Shown: positions 52,830 to 61,964 of the stretch, in pieces
Layout: the number at the start of each line of letters is the position of its first letter
Position numbering within the stretch: position 1 is the stretch's first letter
NCBI GenBank assembly: GCA_963748205.1
Contig: CAVVIB010000023.1
Coordinates: 620,001-684,000, forward strand
Reading direction: 5' to 3'
DNA length: 64,000 nt
Source of the DNA: JAIBJN01 sp963748205
GTDB taxonomy: Bacteria; Actinomycetota; Thermoleophilia; Gaiellales; Gaiellaceae
Translations under genes and position numbers: made by a program
The notes under the pieces: model-generated
What the model saw: only the letters and a program-made list of their open reading frames with translations
The model's database searches: none
What the model was told of the DNA's origin: nothing

Positions 52830-53963
52830 ATGTGGGACGACCTGATGGCCCACAAGGACGTGGTGTGGGGCTTCCTGGTCGCGCTCGCGGTCGTGCTCGT
52901 CCTCACGCCCGCGGTCGGTCGCGTGGCGCGCGTCCTCGGCGTCGTCGACGAGCCCGACGAGAAGCGCCGGATCCACCTGCGCGCGGTCCCGCGCCTCGGC
53001 GGCCTCGCGATCTTCCTGGGCATCTTCGTCCCGGCGCTCGCCTTCATCGACCTCACCCCGGAGTTCCGCGGGATCCTCCTCGGCGCCGCGCTCGCCACCA
53101 CGATCGGCATGGTCGACGACTTCCGCGGGCTCCCGTGGTGGCTGAAGCTCGCCGGCCAGCTCGGCGCCGCCGGCGTCGCCGTTCAGGCGGGCGTGACGAT
53201 CGACCGCTTCACGTTCCCGATCGTCGGCATCCACGCATTGCCGGACTGGCTCGGGGTCATCCTCACCCTGGTCTGGATCGTCGCGATCATGAACATGGTC
53301 AACTTCCTCGACGGGCTGGACGGTCTGGCCGCCGGGGTCTGCGCGATCTCGGGCATCACCTTCGCGATCATCTCGCTCTCGCTCGGGCGCCCGAACGCCG
53401 CCGTGCTCTCGGCGATCGTCGCCGGCGCGTGCCTCGGCTTCCTGCGGCACAACTTCTATCCCGCGCGCATCTTCATGGGGGACTCGGGCTCGCTCTTACT
53501 CGGCTTCATCCTGGCCACGGTGGCTATTCAGGGGACGCTGAAAACGGCTGCCACGGTCGCCCTCTTCCTGCCCCTGTTCGTGCTCGCGGTGCCCATCATC
53601 GACACGTCCTTCGTGGTCGCCCGCCGGATCAAGCACGGGGAGCGGGTCTTCGCGCCCGACCAGGCGCACCTGCATCACCGCCTCCTGCGGCGCGGCTTCT
53701 CGCAGCGGCGGACGGTCGTGTACCTGTGGACGTGGTGCGCGATCCTCGCGTGCGGCGCGCTCGCCACGCGCTTCGTGCCCTTCCGCGAGAACGGCGAGTG
53801 GCACCTCTGGCCGACCGTGCTCGCCGTCTCCATCGGGCTGGTGGCGATCGTGGCCTCGCTCTATCTCGTGACGCTGCTCGAGATCCTCAAGCTCCGCCGC
53901 CTGCGCGCCTGGGTGGGCCGGCCGCTCGAGGAAGAGGACGAGCCGCGGCTCAAGAGCGCGTGA
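52830..53963 (+). CDS. MraY/WecA/TagO-family undecaprenyl-phosphate GlcNAc-1-phosphate transferase
   Basis: 377 residues with about ten helices. Signature segments: GVVDEPDEKRRIHLRAVPRLGGLAIFLG, GMVDDFRGLPWWLK (Asp-Asp), IVAIMNMVNFLDGLDGLAAGVCAI, FPARIFMGDSGSLLLGF in part (FYPARIFMGDSGS), and the His motif PDQAHLHHRLLRRG. It starts lipid-linked glycan or arabinogalactan-like synthesis. The polymer is not known; the wecB/wecG-like pair at 24991-26897 could use its product. Confidence 0.92.
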   Translation: MWDDLMAHKDVVWGFLVALAVVLVLTPAVGRVARVLGVVDEPDEKRRIHLRAVPRLGGLAIFLGIFVPALAFIDLTPEFRGILLGAALATTIGMVDDFRGLPWWLKLAGQLGAAGVAVQAGVTIDRFTFPIVGIHALPDWLGVILTLVWIVAIMNMVNFLDGLDGLAAGVCAISGITFAIISLSLGRPNAAVLSAIVAGACLGFLRHNFYPARIFMGDSGSLLLGFILATVAIQGTLKTAATVALFLPLFVLAVPIIDTSFVVARRIKHGERVFAPDQAHLHHRLLRRGFSQRRTVVYLWTWCAILACGALATRFVPFRENGEWHLWPTVLAVSIGLVAIVASLYLVTLLEILKLRRLRAWVGRPLEEEDEPRLKSA

Positions 53964-54000
53964 GCGTCGCTCGCCTTCGGCTCGCTCCCCACGCTCACGC
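53958..54000 (+). terminator. hairpin after the WecA-like gene
   Basis: GCGTGAGCGT (53958-53967) and ACGCTCACGC (53991-54000) are perfect 10-bp inverted arms; the TGA stop of the WecA-like gene lies in the left arm. The 23-base loop (CGCTCGCC-TTCG-GCTCGC) could fold further. There is no T-run, so it may be a factor-assisted terminator or a simple boundary element. Confidence 0.4.
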
Positions 54001-54015
54001 ACCGGGGACCGGCGC

Positions 54016-55437
54016 GTGAGCGCGTCGAACGACGAGACCGCGGCCGCCGCCGCGTTCGCGTACGAGCAGGCCGGCGAGTTCCTGGCCGCGCTCGGCGAGC
54101 GGCCGGTGCTGCCGCAGGAGGCCGACGAGGCGGTCGCGCGCTTCGGCGGGCCGTTCCCGGAGGAGGGCTCCGGCGCCGTCGCCGCGCTCGAGGAGCTCCT
54201 CACGGGCGTGGACGCCGCGACGGGCTCACCCGGCCCGCGCTTCTTCCATTTCGTCACCGGCGGGGTCACGCCCGCTGCGCTCGGCGCCGACTGGCTGACG
54301 ACCGCGCTCGACCAGAACGCGTTCAGCTGGGTCGGCTCCCCGCTCGGCACCCGGCTCGAGACCGTCGCGCTCGACTGGCTGAAGGACCTCTTCGCGCTCC
54401 CGGCCGAGTGGGGCGGGGCGCTCACGACCGGCGCGACGAGCGCCAACTTCATGGGCCTCGCGGCCGCGCGGCAGTGGTGGGGGGAGCGGCACGGCCGCGA
54501 CATCGGAACAGACGGGATGGCCGGGCTCCCCGCCGTGCCGGTGCTCTCGAGCGGGTTCATCCACGCGAGCGCGCTCAAGGCGCTGGCCATGACCGGCATC
54601 GGGCGCGGCTCCGTGCGGACCTTCTCGCGCGACGCGGCCGGGCGCATGGACCTCCCGGCGCTCGCCTCCGCGCTCCGCGATCTCGGCGGCGCCCCGGCGA
54701 TCATCGTCGGCAACGCGGGCGACGTGAACGTGGGGGAGTTCGACCCGCTCGCGGAGCTCGCCGACCTCGCCGAGGAGCACGGCGCGTGGCTGCACGTGGA
54801 CGGCGCCTTCGGGCTCTTCGCGCGCGTCTCCCCGCGCGTGGCCGCCCTGGCGGAGGGCGTCGACCGTGCGCACTCGGTGATCGCCGACGGCCACAAGTGG
54901 CTCAACGTGCCGTACGACTGCGGCTTCGCCTTCGTCCGCGACCCGGGCCTGCTCGCCAAGGTCTTCTCGCTGACGGCCGCCTACCTGCCGGAAGACGAGC
55001 CCGAGCCGACCTACGGCTACCTGACGCCCGAGTCCTCCCAGCGTGCCCGCTCGCTCACGGTCTGGGCGGCGCTCCGCGCATGGGGCCGGTCGGGCTACCG
55101 GGAGATGGTCGAGCGCCACCTCGACCTCGCCCAGCGCCTGGGCCGGCGCGTGGACGAGGCGCCCGACCTCGAGCGCCTCGCCGACGTGCCGCTCAACATC
55201 GTCTGCTTCCGCTTCCGGCCGGCCGACGTCCCGGAGGAAGAGCTCGACGCGCTCAACCTGCGCCTCGGGGAGGACGTGCTCGCCGACGGGCGCGTCTACG
55301 TCGGCACGACGAGCTTCGCCGGCCAGACCGCATTTCGTCCCGCGATCGTGAACTGGCGCACCCGCGAGGGCGACGTCGACCTGCTCGTGGACGTAGTCCG
55401 CGAGCTCGGCAGCAAGCTCCTCACACGCACAAAGTAG
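54016..55437 (+). CDS. PLP-dependent decarboxylase (group II, DDC-like)
   Basis: 473 residues from a GTG at 54016. Group II decarboxylase pattern: PRFFHFVTGGVTPAALGADWL, GALTTGATSANFMGLAAAR, GNAGDVNVGEFDPLAELADLAEEHGAWLHVDGAFGLFA, and the PLP lysine in SVIADGHKWLNVPYDCGF. It would decarboxylate an aromatic or acidic amino acid to an amine; the substrate cannot be told. No amine transporter is adjacent. Confidence 0.88.
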   Translation: MSASNDETAAAAAFAYEQAGEFLAALGERPVLPQEADEAVARFGGPFPEEGSGAVAALEELLTGVDAATGSPGPRFFHFVTGGVTPAALGADWLTTALDQNAFSWVGSPLGTRLETVALDWLKDLFALPAEWGGALTTGATSANFMGLAAARQWWGERHGRDIGTDGMAGLPAVPVLSSGFIHASALKALAMTGIGRGSVRTFSRDAAGRMDLPALASALRDLGGAPAIIVGNAGDVNVGEFDPLAELADLAEEHGAWLHVDGAFGLFARVSPRVAALAEGVDRAHSVIADGHKWLNVPYDCGFAFVRDPGLLAKVFSLTAAYLPEDEPEPTYGYLTPESSQRARSLTVWAALRAWGRSGYREMVERHLDLAQRLGRRVDEAPDLERLADVPLNIVCFRFRPADVPEEELDALNLRLGEDVLADGRVYVGTTSFAGQTAFRPAIVNWRTREGDVDLLVDVVRELGSKLLTRTK

Positions 55438-55513
55438 GCGGATTACCGCATCAGGACTGCCTTCGCGGTGTCACGATCGCTGACGCCGAACTGATACGCT
55501 GCGGGCGAATAAG

Positions 55514-55723
55514 ATGCACTCCGTCGTGGCCGCCGAACGTACGCCGCTCGATCCGATCGGCGCCGGGGCTCTTCTCGCAGGTGTGCTGTTCGCCTGCGTT
55601 GGGCTCGGCGCGGCCGTGGGCGTGGCGGCCGGCGCAGTCGGAGCGGGCGTCGCGATCGGTGCCGTGATCGGCGTTCCCGCCTCCATCCTGTCCGTCTACT
55701 TCCGCTACGGGAGATCGCTCTAG
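55514..55723 (+). CDS. small two-helix membrane protein at the head of the atp operon
   Basis: 69 residues from the ATG at 55514. Two Gly/Ala-rich helices (GAGALLAGVLFACVGLGAAVGVAAGAVGAGVAIGAVIGV) and a short tail VYFRYGRSL. Its position before an AtpI-like gene is that of AtpZ-type accessory proteins, but the sequence is not diagnostic. Stop overlaps the next GTG start by one base. Confidence 0.55.
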   Translation: MHSVVAAERTPLDPIGAGALLAGVLFACVGLGAAVGVAAGAVGAGVAIGAVIGVPASILSVYFRYGRSL

Positions 55724-56112
55724 TGCCCGGCGCCATCCTCACGCCGCGGCCGATGCCCGAGCGCCGCACGCCGATCATGCTCGGCGGCGCCGTCGTCGCG
55801 CTCGCGCTCCCCGTCTTCCTGCTCGCGGGCTGGGACGTCCGCGGGTGGGCGCTCGGCGCGCTCCTCTGGGCCGGCAGCCAGATCGTCGGGATCCTCCTGA
55901 ACAAGGCAGGGATCGGCGATCCGACCCTGCGCGGCTCCGGCATCGCCGCCTTCGGGATGATGGCCCGCGGGATCGTGCTCGTCCTGATCCTCATCGCCGT
56001 CGCCGTCGCGAACCCGTCGCTCGCGCTCGCCGGCGCGCTCACCTACGCGGCCGCCTACAGCGTCGAGCTGGCGGCGAGCCTCAGGCTGTACTTCCAGGGA
56101 GCGCCGCGCTGA
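55723..56112 (+). CDS. AtpI-like ATP synthase accessory membrane protein
   Basis: 129 residues from a GTG at 55723. Four hydrophobic segments: PIMLGGAVVALALPVFLLAGW, WALGALLWAGSQIVGILLNKAGI, GMMARGIVLVLILIAVAVANPSLALAGA and YAAAYSVELAASLRLYFQG. This four-helix pattern directly before atpB fits AtpI, thought to help assemble the c-ring. The stop overlaps the atpB ATG. Confidence 0.7.
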   Translation: MPGAILTPRPMPERRTPIMLGGAVVALALPVFLLAGWDVRGWALGALLWAGSQIVGILLNKAGIGDPTLRGSGIAAFGMMARGIVLVLILIAVAVANPSLALAGALTYAAAYSVELAASLRLYFQGAPR

Positions 56113-56939
56113 TGGGCTTCGTCTTCGCCGCAGAAAGCGACTTCGACCCGCAGCACGAGTTTCTGCTCGAGGAGTGGATCCCGATCCACATCGGGCCGCT
56201 CGACATGTCGGTGAACAAGGCGGTCGTCTACCTCTGGATCGGCGGCCTGGCGACGATCTTCGTCGGCATCTGGCTCATGCGCTTCGGCCTCTCTCTGCGG
56301 CCGGGCCGGCGTCAGACGGCCGGCGAGGCCATCTACGACCTCGTCCAGTCGCAGATCGCCGAGTCGAGCCTGCCGCACAAGGGACTCACCCGCTGGTTCC
56401 CCTACGTCGCGTCGCTGTTCCTCTTCATCTGGGTGCTGAACATCGTGGGCTTCATCCCGCTCCCGATCTCGAACGACACCTACGAGGTCTTCGGCGTCAA
56501 CGTCCCCACGCTCGGGGTCTACGCGGCGACCGCGAACCTGAGCGTGACGCTCGCCCTGGCGCTGATCACCTTCGTCTCCACCCACGTCGAGGGTGTCCGC
56601 CACAACGGGTTCGTCGGCTACCTGAAGAGCTGGATCCCCGAGGGCGTGCCCAAGCCGCTCCTCGCGCTGATCGTGCCGCTCGAGGTCATCTCCCAGTTCA
56701 TGCGGCTCATCTCGCTCTCCGTCCGACTCTTCGCCAACATGCTCGCGGGCCACATGCTGATCCTCGTCATGCTCGGCCTCATCTTCATCTTCTCGTCCTG
56801 GTTCCTGATCCCGATCTCCGTCCTCGCAGGGACGGTCATCTACCTCTTCGAGGTGGGGATCGTGGTCACGATCCAGGCGTTCGTCTTCGCGCTGCTCTCG
56901 GCGATTTACATCGGCGCCGCCATCGAACCGGAACACTAA
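56112..56939 (+). CDS. atpB: F0F1 ATP synthase subunit a
   Basis: 275 residues from the ATG at 56112. The conserved Arg helix is FMRLISLSVRLFANMLAGHMLI, with LVQSQIAESSLPHKGLTRWFPYVASLFLFIWVLNIVGFIP upstream and a C-terminal VVTIQAFVFALLSAIYIGAAIEPEH. It forms the proton channel with the c-ring. A ribosome site GGAGGA follows before atpE. Confidence 0.96.
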   Translation: MGFVFAAESDFDPQHEFLLEEWIPIHIGPLDMSVNKAVVYLWIGGLATIFVGIWLMRFGLSLRPGRRQTAGEAIYDLVQSQIAESSLPHKGLTRWFPYVASLFLFIWVLNIVGFIPLPISNDTYEVFGVNVPTLGVYAATANLSVTLALALITFVSTHVEGVRHNGFVGYLKSWIPEGVPKPLLALIVPLEVISQFMRLISLSVRLFANMLAGHMLILVMLGLIFIFSSWFLIPISVLAGTVIYLFEVGIVVTIQAFVFALLSAIYIGAAIEPEH

Positions 56940-56951
56940 GGAGGAGGAACA

Positions 56952-57215
56952 GTGGAACTCTTGCTCGCACAGACCACCGACGCAGGTCTCGCCGACCTGG
57001 GGAAGGCGATCGCCTTCGGCGTCGGGGTCGGCCTCGGCGCGGTGGGCGCCGGCATCGGACTCGGCACGATCTTCGGCTCCATGATCCAGGCCGTCGCGCG
57101 CCAGCCGGAGCTGCGCGGTGAGCTCACCGGCATCCAGTGGCTCGGCTTCGCGCTCGTCGAGGCCGTCGTCTTCTACGCGCTGCTCGGCGCCCTGCTCGCC
57201 TTCGTGCTCGTCTAG
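56952..57215 (+). CDS. atpE: F0F1 ATP synthase subunit c
   Basis: 87 residues from a GTG at 56952 preceded by AAGGAGGAGGAAC. Two helices: FGVGVGLGAVGAGIGLGTIFGSMIQAVARQPE (loop RQPE at 50-53) and LGFALVEAVVFYALLGALLAFVLV. The ion carboxylate is Glu70 in ALVEAVVFY. The next residue is Ala rather than Ser/Thr, which fits a proton-type rather than sodium-type ring. Confidence 0.95.
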   Translation: MELLLAQTTDAGLADLGKAIAFGVGVGLGAVGAGIGLGTIFGSMIQAVARQPELRGELTGIQWLGFALVEAVVFYALLGALLAFVLV

Positions 57216-57218
57216 ACG

Positions 57219-57797
57219 ATGAGGGACTCGCTGCTGCAAGCGTTCCTCTTCGCCCAGGAGACGACCACCGGGGCGGAGGAGGAAGAGGGATCGCTGATCG
57301 ACGTCGTCCCGGGCCTGATGGTCTGGACGATCATCACGTTCCTGATCGTGCTCTGGGTGCTCAAGCGCTTCGCGTTCGGGCCGATCCAGCGCATGATCGA
57401 CGAGCGGCGCGACCGCATCCGCGAGGCGCTCGACGAGGCCGACAAGGCCCGGAGCGAGGCCCGGGAGCTGCGCGAGCTGACCCAGAAGGAGCGCGAGCAG
57501 GCGAAGCTCGAGCGCGAGCAGATCCTCGACGAGGCCCGCCGCCAGTCGCAGCGGTTCGCCGAGCAGGCGCGGGAACGCGCCGACGCCGATCTCAAGGAGG
57601 CACTCGAGAAGAACCGCGAGGAGCTCGCCGCCGAGAACCAGCGGCTACGCGAGCAGATCCGCCGTGATGTCATCGAGCTCACGCTCTACGCGTCCGAGAA
57701 GGTCACGGGCAAGGTCCTCGACCAGGACGACCAGCGCCGGCTGATCGAGGAGACCATCGAAGAGGCCGACGTGCGCCGGCTCGCCTCGGAGAACTAG
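57219..57797 (+). CDS. atpF: F0F1 ATP synthase subunit b
   Basis: 192 residues from the ATG at 57219. One N-terminal helix (VVPGLMVWTIITFLIVLWVLKRFAFGPIQRMIDERRDRIREALDEADKAR) leads into a long charged coiled coil rich in Glu, Arg and Ala. It is the peripheral stalk joining F0 to F1. It lies 3 bp after atpE and 7 bp before atpH. Confidence 0.95.
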   Translation: MRDSLLQAFLFAQETTTGAEEEEGSLIDVVPGLMVWTIITFLIVLWVLKRFAFGPIQRMIDERRDRIREALDEADKARSEARELRELTQKEREQAKLEREQILDEARRQSQRFAEQARERADADLKEALEKNREELAAENQRLREQIRRDVIELTLYASEKVTGKVLDQDDQRRLIEETIEEADVRRLASEN

Positions 57798-57804
57798 GGA
57801 GAGC

Positions 57805-58338
57805 ATGGCCGTCGCCCACCGCGTCTACGCCGAGGCCCTCCTCGAGGCCGCCGGCGAGAAGGGCCGCCTCGCCGAGGTGCGCGAGGATCTCGCCGAGTTC
57901 GCGGACGCCGTCGCGTCGATGGACGAGTTGCGCTCGTTCCTCCGCAACCCGCAGATCGAGCCGCACGTGAAGCGCGACGCGCTCGCGGCGTTGCTCTCCG
58001 ACGCGGACGACCTCGTCCGCAACTTCCTCCTGCTGCTGGCCGAGAAGGGCCGGATCGCCGAGATCACCGAGATCCACGCCGAGTTCGAGCGGCTGATCGC
58101 GCAGGAGGCCCGCGTCCTCGAGCTCGAGGTGACCACGGCCGTCGAGCTCTCCGACGAGGAGGCGGCGCAGCTCGTGCGCCGGATCGAGGACGCCGCCGGC
58201 CGCAGGGTCGAGGCCACGCGCCGCGTCGATCCCGACATCATCGGCGGCATCGTCGTCCAGGCCGGCTCGCGTCGTCTCGACGCGAGCGTGCGCGGACGGC
58301 TCGACCGCCTCCGCCAGGAACTCACCGCCCGACGCTAA
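57805..58338 (+). CDS. atpH: F0F1 ATP synthase subunit delta
   Basis: 177 residues. It opens MAVAHRVYAEALLEAAGEKGRLAEVREDLAEFADAV and continues with LRNPQIEPHVKRDALAALL, LLLAEKGRIAEI and, near the C-terminus, VDPDIIGGIVVQAGSRRLDASVRGRLDRLRQEL in register. It connects the b stalk to the top of F1. A GGAG ribosome site precedes the atpA TTG. Confidence 0.95.
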   Translation: MAVAHRVYAEALLEAAGEKGRLAEVREDLAEFADAVASMDELRSFLRNPQIEPHVKRDALAALLSDADDLVRNFLLLLAEKGRIAEITEIHAEFERLIAQEARVLELEVTTAVELSDEEAAQLVRRIEDAAGRRVEATRRVDPDIIGGIVVQAGSRRLDASVRGRLDRLRQELTARR

Positions 58339-58350
58339 GGAGCACACACG

Positions 58351-59893
58351 TTGAAGCTACGCCCCGAAGAGATCACCTCGATTCTCAAGCAGCGCATCGA
58401 GGACTACGAAGTCCAGACGGACCTCGCCGAGGTCGGCACCGTCCTGCAGATCGGCGACGGGATCGCCCGCGTCTACGGCCTCGAGAGCTGCCTGTCGTTG
58501 GAGATGCTCGAGCTCGAGCACGGCGTCACGGGCATCGCGCTCAACCTCGAGGAGGACAACGTCGGCGTCGCGCTCTTCGGCGACTGGGAGAAGATCGCGG
58601 AGGGCGGGACGGTCAAGCGCACGGGGCACGTCGTCAGCATCCCGGTGGGCGACGAGCTCGTCGGCCGTATCGTCAACCCGCTCGGCGAGCCGCTGGACGG
58701 CCAGGGTCCCGATCGGTGCGACCGAGACCCGTCTGCTCGAGCACAAGGCTCCCGGCGTCGTCAGCCGGCAGCCGGTGACCGAGCCGCTGCAGACCGGAAT
58801 CAAGGCGATCGACTCGATGATCCCGATCGGCCGCGGCCAGCGCGAGCTCGTGATCGGCGACCGCTCCACGGGCAAGACCGCGATCCTCGTGGACACGATC
58901 CTGAACCAGAAGGGCCAGGACATGATCTGCATCTACGTCGCGATCGGGCAGAAGGCCTCGACCGTGGCGCAGGTGTACGAGCGCCTCAAGGAGGCGGGGG
59001 CGATGGAGTACACGATCATCGTCACGGCCTCGGCTACGGAGGCGGCCCCGATCAAGTGGATGGCGCCCTACACGGGCACGGCCATGGGCGAGTACTTCCT
59101 CTACAACGGCAAGCACGCCGTCTGCATGTACGACGACCTCTCGAAGCACGCGGACGCGTACCGGCAGATGTCGCTCCTCCTCCGCCGCCCGCCCGGGCGC
59201 GAGGCCTTCCCCGGCGACGTCTTCTACCTCCACTCGCGGCTCCTCGAGCGCGCCTGCAAGCTCAACAAGGACCTCGGCGGCGGGTCGCTCACCGCGCTCC
59301 CGGTGATCGAGACGCAGGCGGGCGACGTCTCCGCCTACATCCCCACCAACGTCATCTCGATCACGGACGGCCAGATCTTCCTCGAGTCCGACCTCTTCTT
59401 CTCGGGCGTGCGGCCCGCGATCAACGTGGGCATCTCGGTGAGCCGCGTGGGCGGGAACGCCCAGACGAAGGCGATGAAGAAGGTCGCGGGACGCCTGCGC
59501 CTCGAGCTGGCGCAGTACCGCGAGCTGGAGGCCTTCGCGCAGTTCGGCTCCGAGCTCGACGCGCAGACGCAGCGGACGCTGGCGCTCGGCGAGCGCATGG
59601 TGGCGACCCTGAACCAGCCCCAGTACCTTCCGTGGCCGCTCGAGGAGCAGGTCGTCGCGATCTTCGCCGGCATCCAGGGGCTGCTCGACGACATCCCGAC
59701 CAGCCAGGTGCCGCGCTTCCAGGAGGAGCTGCGGGAGTACCTGCGCACGGAGGGCTCGCTCTACGAGCGCATCCGCAAGGAGCAGGACCTCTCGGAGGAG
59801 CTCCAGGACGAGGCCCGCAAGCTGGTCGACGACTTCAAGAAGAAGATGTTCACGACCCACGAGGAGAGCGGGGTGGCGGGCGCCGCCGCCTAG
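58351..59893 (+). CDS. atpA: F0F1 ATP synthase subunit alpha (frameshifted)
   Basis: A TTG at 58351 opens KLRPEEITSILKQRIEDYE. The first frame runs to LVGRIVNPLGEPLDGQGP; one surplus C at 58708-58710 breaks it. The second frame continues ATETRLLEHKAPGVVSRQPVTEP-like text into QTGIKAIDSMIPIGRGQRELVIGDRSTGKTAILVDT, with Walker A GDRSTGKT. The rest to 59893 is intact, including SVSRVGGNAQTKAMKKVAG. As an essential subunit it is almost certainly whole in the living cell. Confidence 0.93.
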
Positions 59894-59899
59894 ATCTGA

Positions 59900-60790
59900 A
59901 TGGCCACCGTCCAGGACATCAAGCGGCGGCTTCGCTCCGTCCGCAACACGCGCAAGATCACCAAGGCGATGGAGCTCGTCGCCGCCGCCAAGCTGCGGCG
60001 CGCCGAGGCCAGGATCGAGGCGATGCGCCCGTATGCCGAGCGCATGCGGGAGCTGATGGCCGGCACGGCCCGGGCGACGCCCTCGCGCGGCTTCCCGCTG
60101 CTCGAGGAGCGCGAGAACGTGGGCACGATGGCGATCCTCCCGCTGACGGGCGACCGCGGCCTCGCCGGCGCGTTCAACGCCCAGATCATCCGTCGCGCCC
60201 TCCAGATCGAGCGCGAGGCGCGCGGCTCCGGCGCAGACGTCCGCTGGGTGGTCGCGGGCAAGAAGGGTCGCTCGACGCTGCGGTTCCGCCGCTACGACAT
60301 CGAGCAGGCGTGGGTCGACTTCACCGACCTGCCCGCCTACGCGGACGCGGTCGCGATCGCGCACACGCTCGCCAAGCTCTTCACCGAGCGCGAGGTCGAC
60401 CGCGTCGTGATGGTCTACAACCACTACGTCTCGCCGCTGACGCAGACCGTCTCGGTCGAGGACGTGCTCCCGATCCCGCGCACGCTCCTCGAGGAGGAGG
60501 AGAAGAGCGCCTACGAGATCGCGCTCGAGGGCGACTTCATCTACGAGCCGGAGCCCGACCTGATCCTCGAGCGGCTGCTGCCGACGTACCTGGAGACGTC
60601 CGTCTACCGGGCGCTGCTCGAGTCGGCGGCGTCCGAGCACGGGGCCCGCATGACGGCCATGCGCAACGCCTCGAAGAACGCCGGCGAGCTGATCGACAAG
60701 CTCACCCTGGACATGAACCGCGCGCGCCAGTCGGAGATCACGCAGGAGATCCTCGAGGTCGTCGCGGGCGCGGACGCGCTCACGTCGTAG
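59900..60790 (+). CDS. atpG: F0F1 ATP synthase subunit gamma
   Basis: 296 residues from the ATG at 59900. N-terminal VQDIKRRLRSVRNTRKITKAMELVAAAKLRRAE, the central TGDRGLAGAFNAQIIRRA, and C-terminal ASEHGARMTAMRNASKNAGELIDKLTLDMNRARQSEITQEILEVVAGADAL are intact. It is the rotating shaft. atpD and atpC would normally follow but are not found here; an inverted repeat begins at its stop codon. Confidence 0.95.
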   Translation: MATVQDIKRRLRSVRNTRKITKAMELVAAAKLRRAEARIEAMRPYAERMRELMAGTARATPSRGFPLLEERENVGTMAILPLTGDRGLAGAFNAQIIRRALQIEREARGSGADVRWVVAGKKGRSTLRFRRYDIEQAWVDFTDLPAYADAVAIAHTLAKLFTEREVDRVVMVYNHYVSPLTQTVSVEDVLPIPRTLLEEEEKSAYEIALEGDFIYEPEPDLILERLLPTYLETSVYRALLESAASEHGARMTAMRNASKNAGELIDKLTLDMNRARQSEITQEILEVVAGADALTS

Positions 60791-60955
60791 GAGGGTTTGA
60801 CGGGATGTTGCTCGCTGCCGGGGTGCGATGGTCGTTCCGAGGCAAGGACGCAGGGAGCGTTCGTATCGAACTAGATACGGGCGCGCCTGAGGACGCCGTC
60901 CTCGGGGCGAGCAGCGCGGCCCGGCGGCACCGCCGACATCTCGTCGAACCCTCCT
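60789..60955. repeat. long inverted repeat after atpG
   Basis: Left arm AGGAGGGTTTGACGGGATG (60789-60807) and right arm at 60937-60955 pair over 19 bp; the two mismatches would be G-U pairs in RNA, and weaker pairing seems to continue inward. Inside are two perfect hairpins: CGTATC/GATACG (60862-60879) and GAGGAC/GTCCTC (60889-60903). The stretch has no convincing gene. It could be a miniature transposable element, an operon-end structure or a structured RNA. It marks where atpD should start. Confidence 0.55.
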
Positions 60956-60994
60956 GAGCTAACGGCAGGGTCGCCGCGGTCGTCTGACTCCGTG

Positions 60995-61931
60995 ATGCGG
61001 GTCCTGGTCGCAGCCGTCGTCATCGCCCTGCTCGTCGCGCTCGCGGCCGCGCTCGGCACGCTCGGCGACGGCGCCGAGGAGGCGCAGGCCGCTCCCTGGG
61101 AGCTCGCCCAGCCGATGTCCCAGCGGCGCAGCTACATCGCCGCGGCCGAGATCGGCGGGCAGATCTACGCGGCCGGCGGCATGGTCGGCGAGACGGGCCG
61201 GCCTCTCGACCTCGTCGCACGCTACGACCCGGAGACGGACACGTGGGAGACGCTCCGCCGCCTCCCCGAGCCTCTGCGCGCCGCGGCGGGCGTGGCCGAG
61301 GGCGGGCTCTTCTACGTCATCGGCGGGACGACCGCAGACGGGAACACCGCCGACGTGAGCTCCTACGACCCGGAGACGGACGAGTGGACGGCAGCGGGCG
61401 CCGCTCCCGGAGCCCCGCTTCAACCACGCTGCGGTCGAGCTCGGCGGGAAGATCTACGTCCTCGGCGGCTACCTCGAGGGGGAGGAGCGTCGCGACGTGT
61501 ACGTCTACGACCCCGCGACCGACTCGTGGTCGGAGGGCCCCGAGCTGCCGATCGCCAACCACGCGTTCGACGCCGTCGCCGTGGACGGGGAAATCTGGAT
61601 GATCGGCGGGCGAAACGGCGACGAGATCCTCCGCGACGTGTGGATCCTGAACCCGAAGACCGGCCAGTGGCGGGAGGGCCCGACGATGCCCGAGCCGATG
61701 GAGCTCCTCGGCGCGGCCGTCGCGGGCGACGAGATCCATGCCGTGTGGGAGAGCACCTACCAGGTGTACGACAGGTCCACCGGCGAGTGGACGACCGGGC
61801 CCCGCTCGCTGGTGACCAGGCACGGCCTGCAGACGTTCTACGTCGACGGCGTGCTCTTCACGGTCGGGGGTTGCACGACCCGGCTGGTGGACAGCCCCAT
61901 CGTGGAGCGGCGCGTCCTCCGGTCACGCTAA
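60995..61931 (+). CDS. exported Kelch-repeat beta-propeller protein (frameshifted)
   Basis: An N-terminal helix (VLVAAVVIALLVALAAALGTL) acts as signal or anchor from the ATG at 60995 (GTG at 60992 also possible). Kelch units with paired Gly and a Tyr/Trp spacing follow: AAAEIGGQIYAAGGMVGE...YDPETDTWE, FYVIGGT...YDPETDEW, KIYVLGGYLEGEERRDVYVYDPATDSW, IWMIGGRNGDEILRDVWILNPKTGQW and one more. An extra G at about 61395-61398 breaks the frame before PLPEPRFNHAAVELGG. Binding partner unknown. Confidence 0.8.
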
Positions 61932-61964
61932 CTTCAGGCCGCTGCAAGCGTCTAAGCACGCAGT

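Noticed and set aside
39801..58710. Programmed +1 frameshifting as a biological system
   Set aside because: Sites share no slippery sequence beyond short G/C runs, occur in unrelated genes, and one gene has three. Sequence error is simpler.
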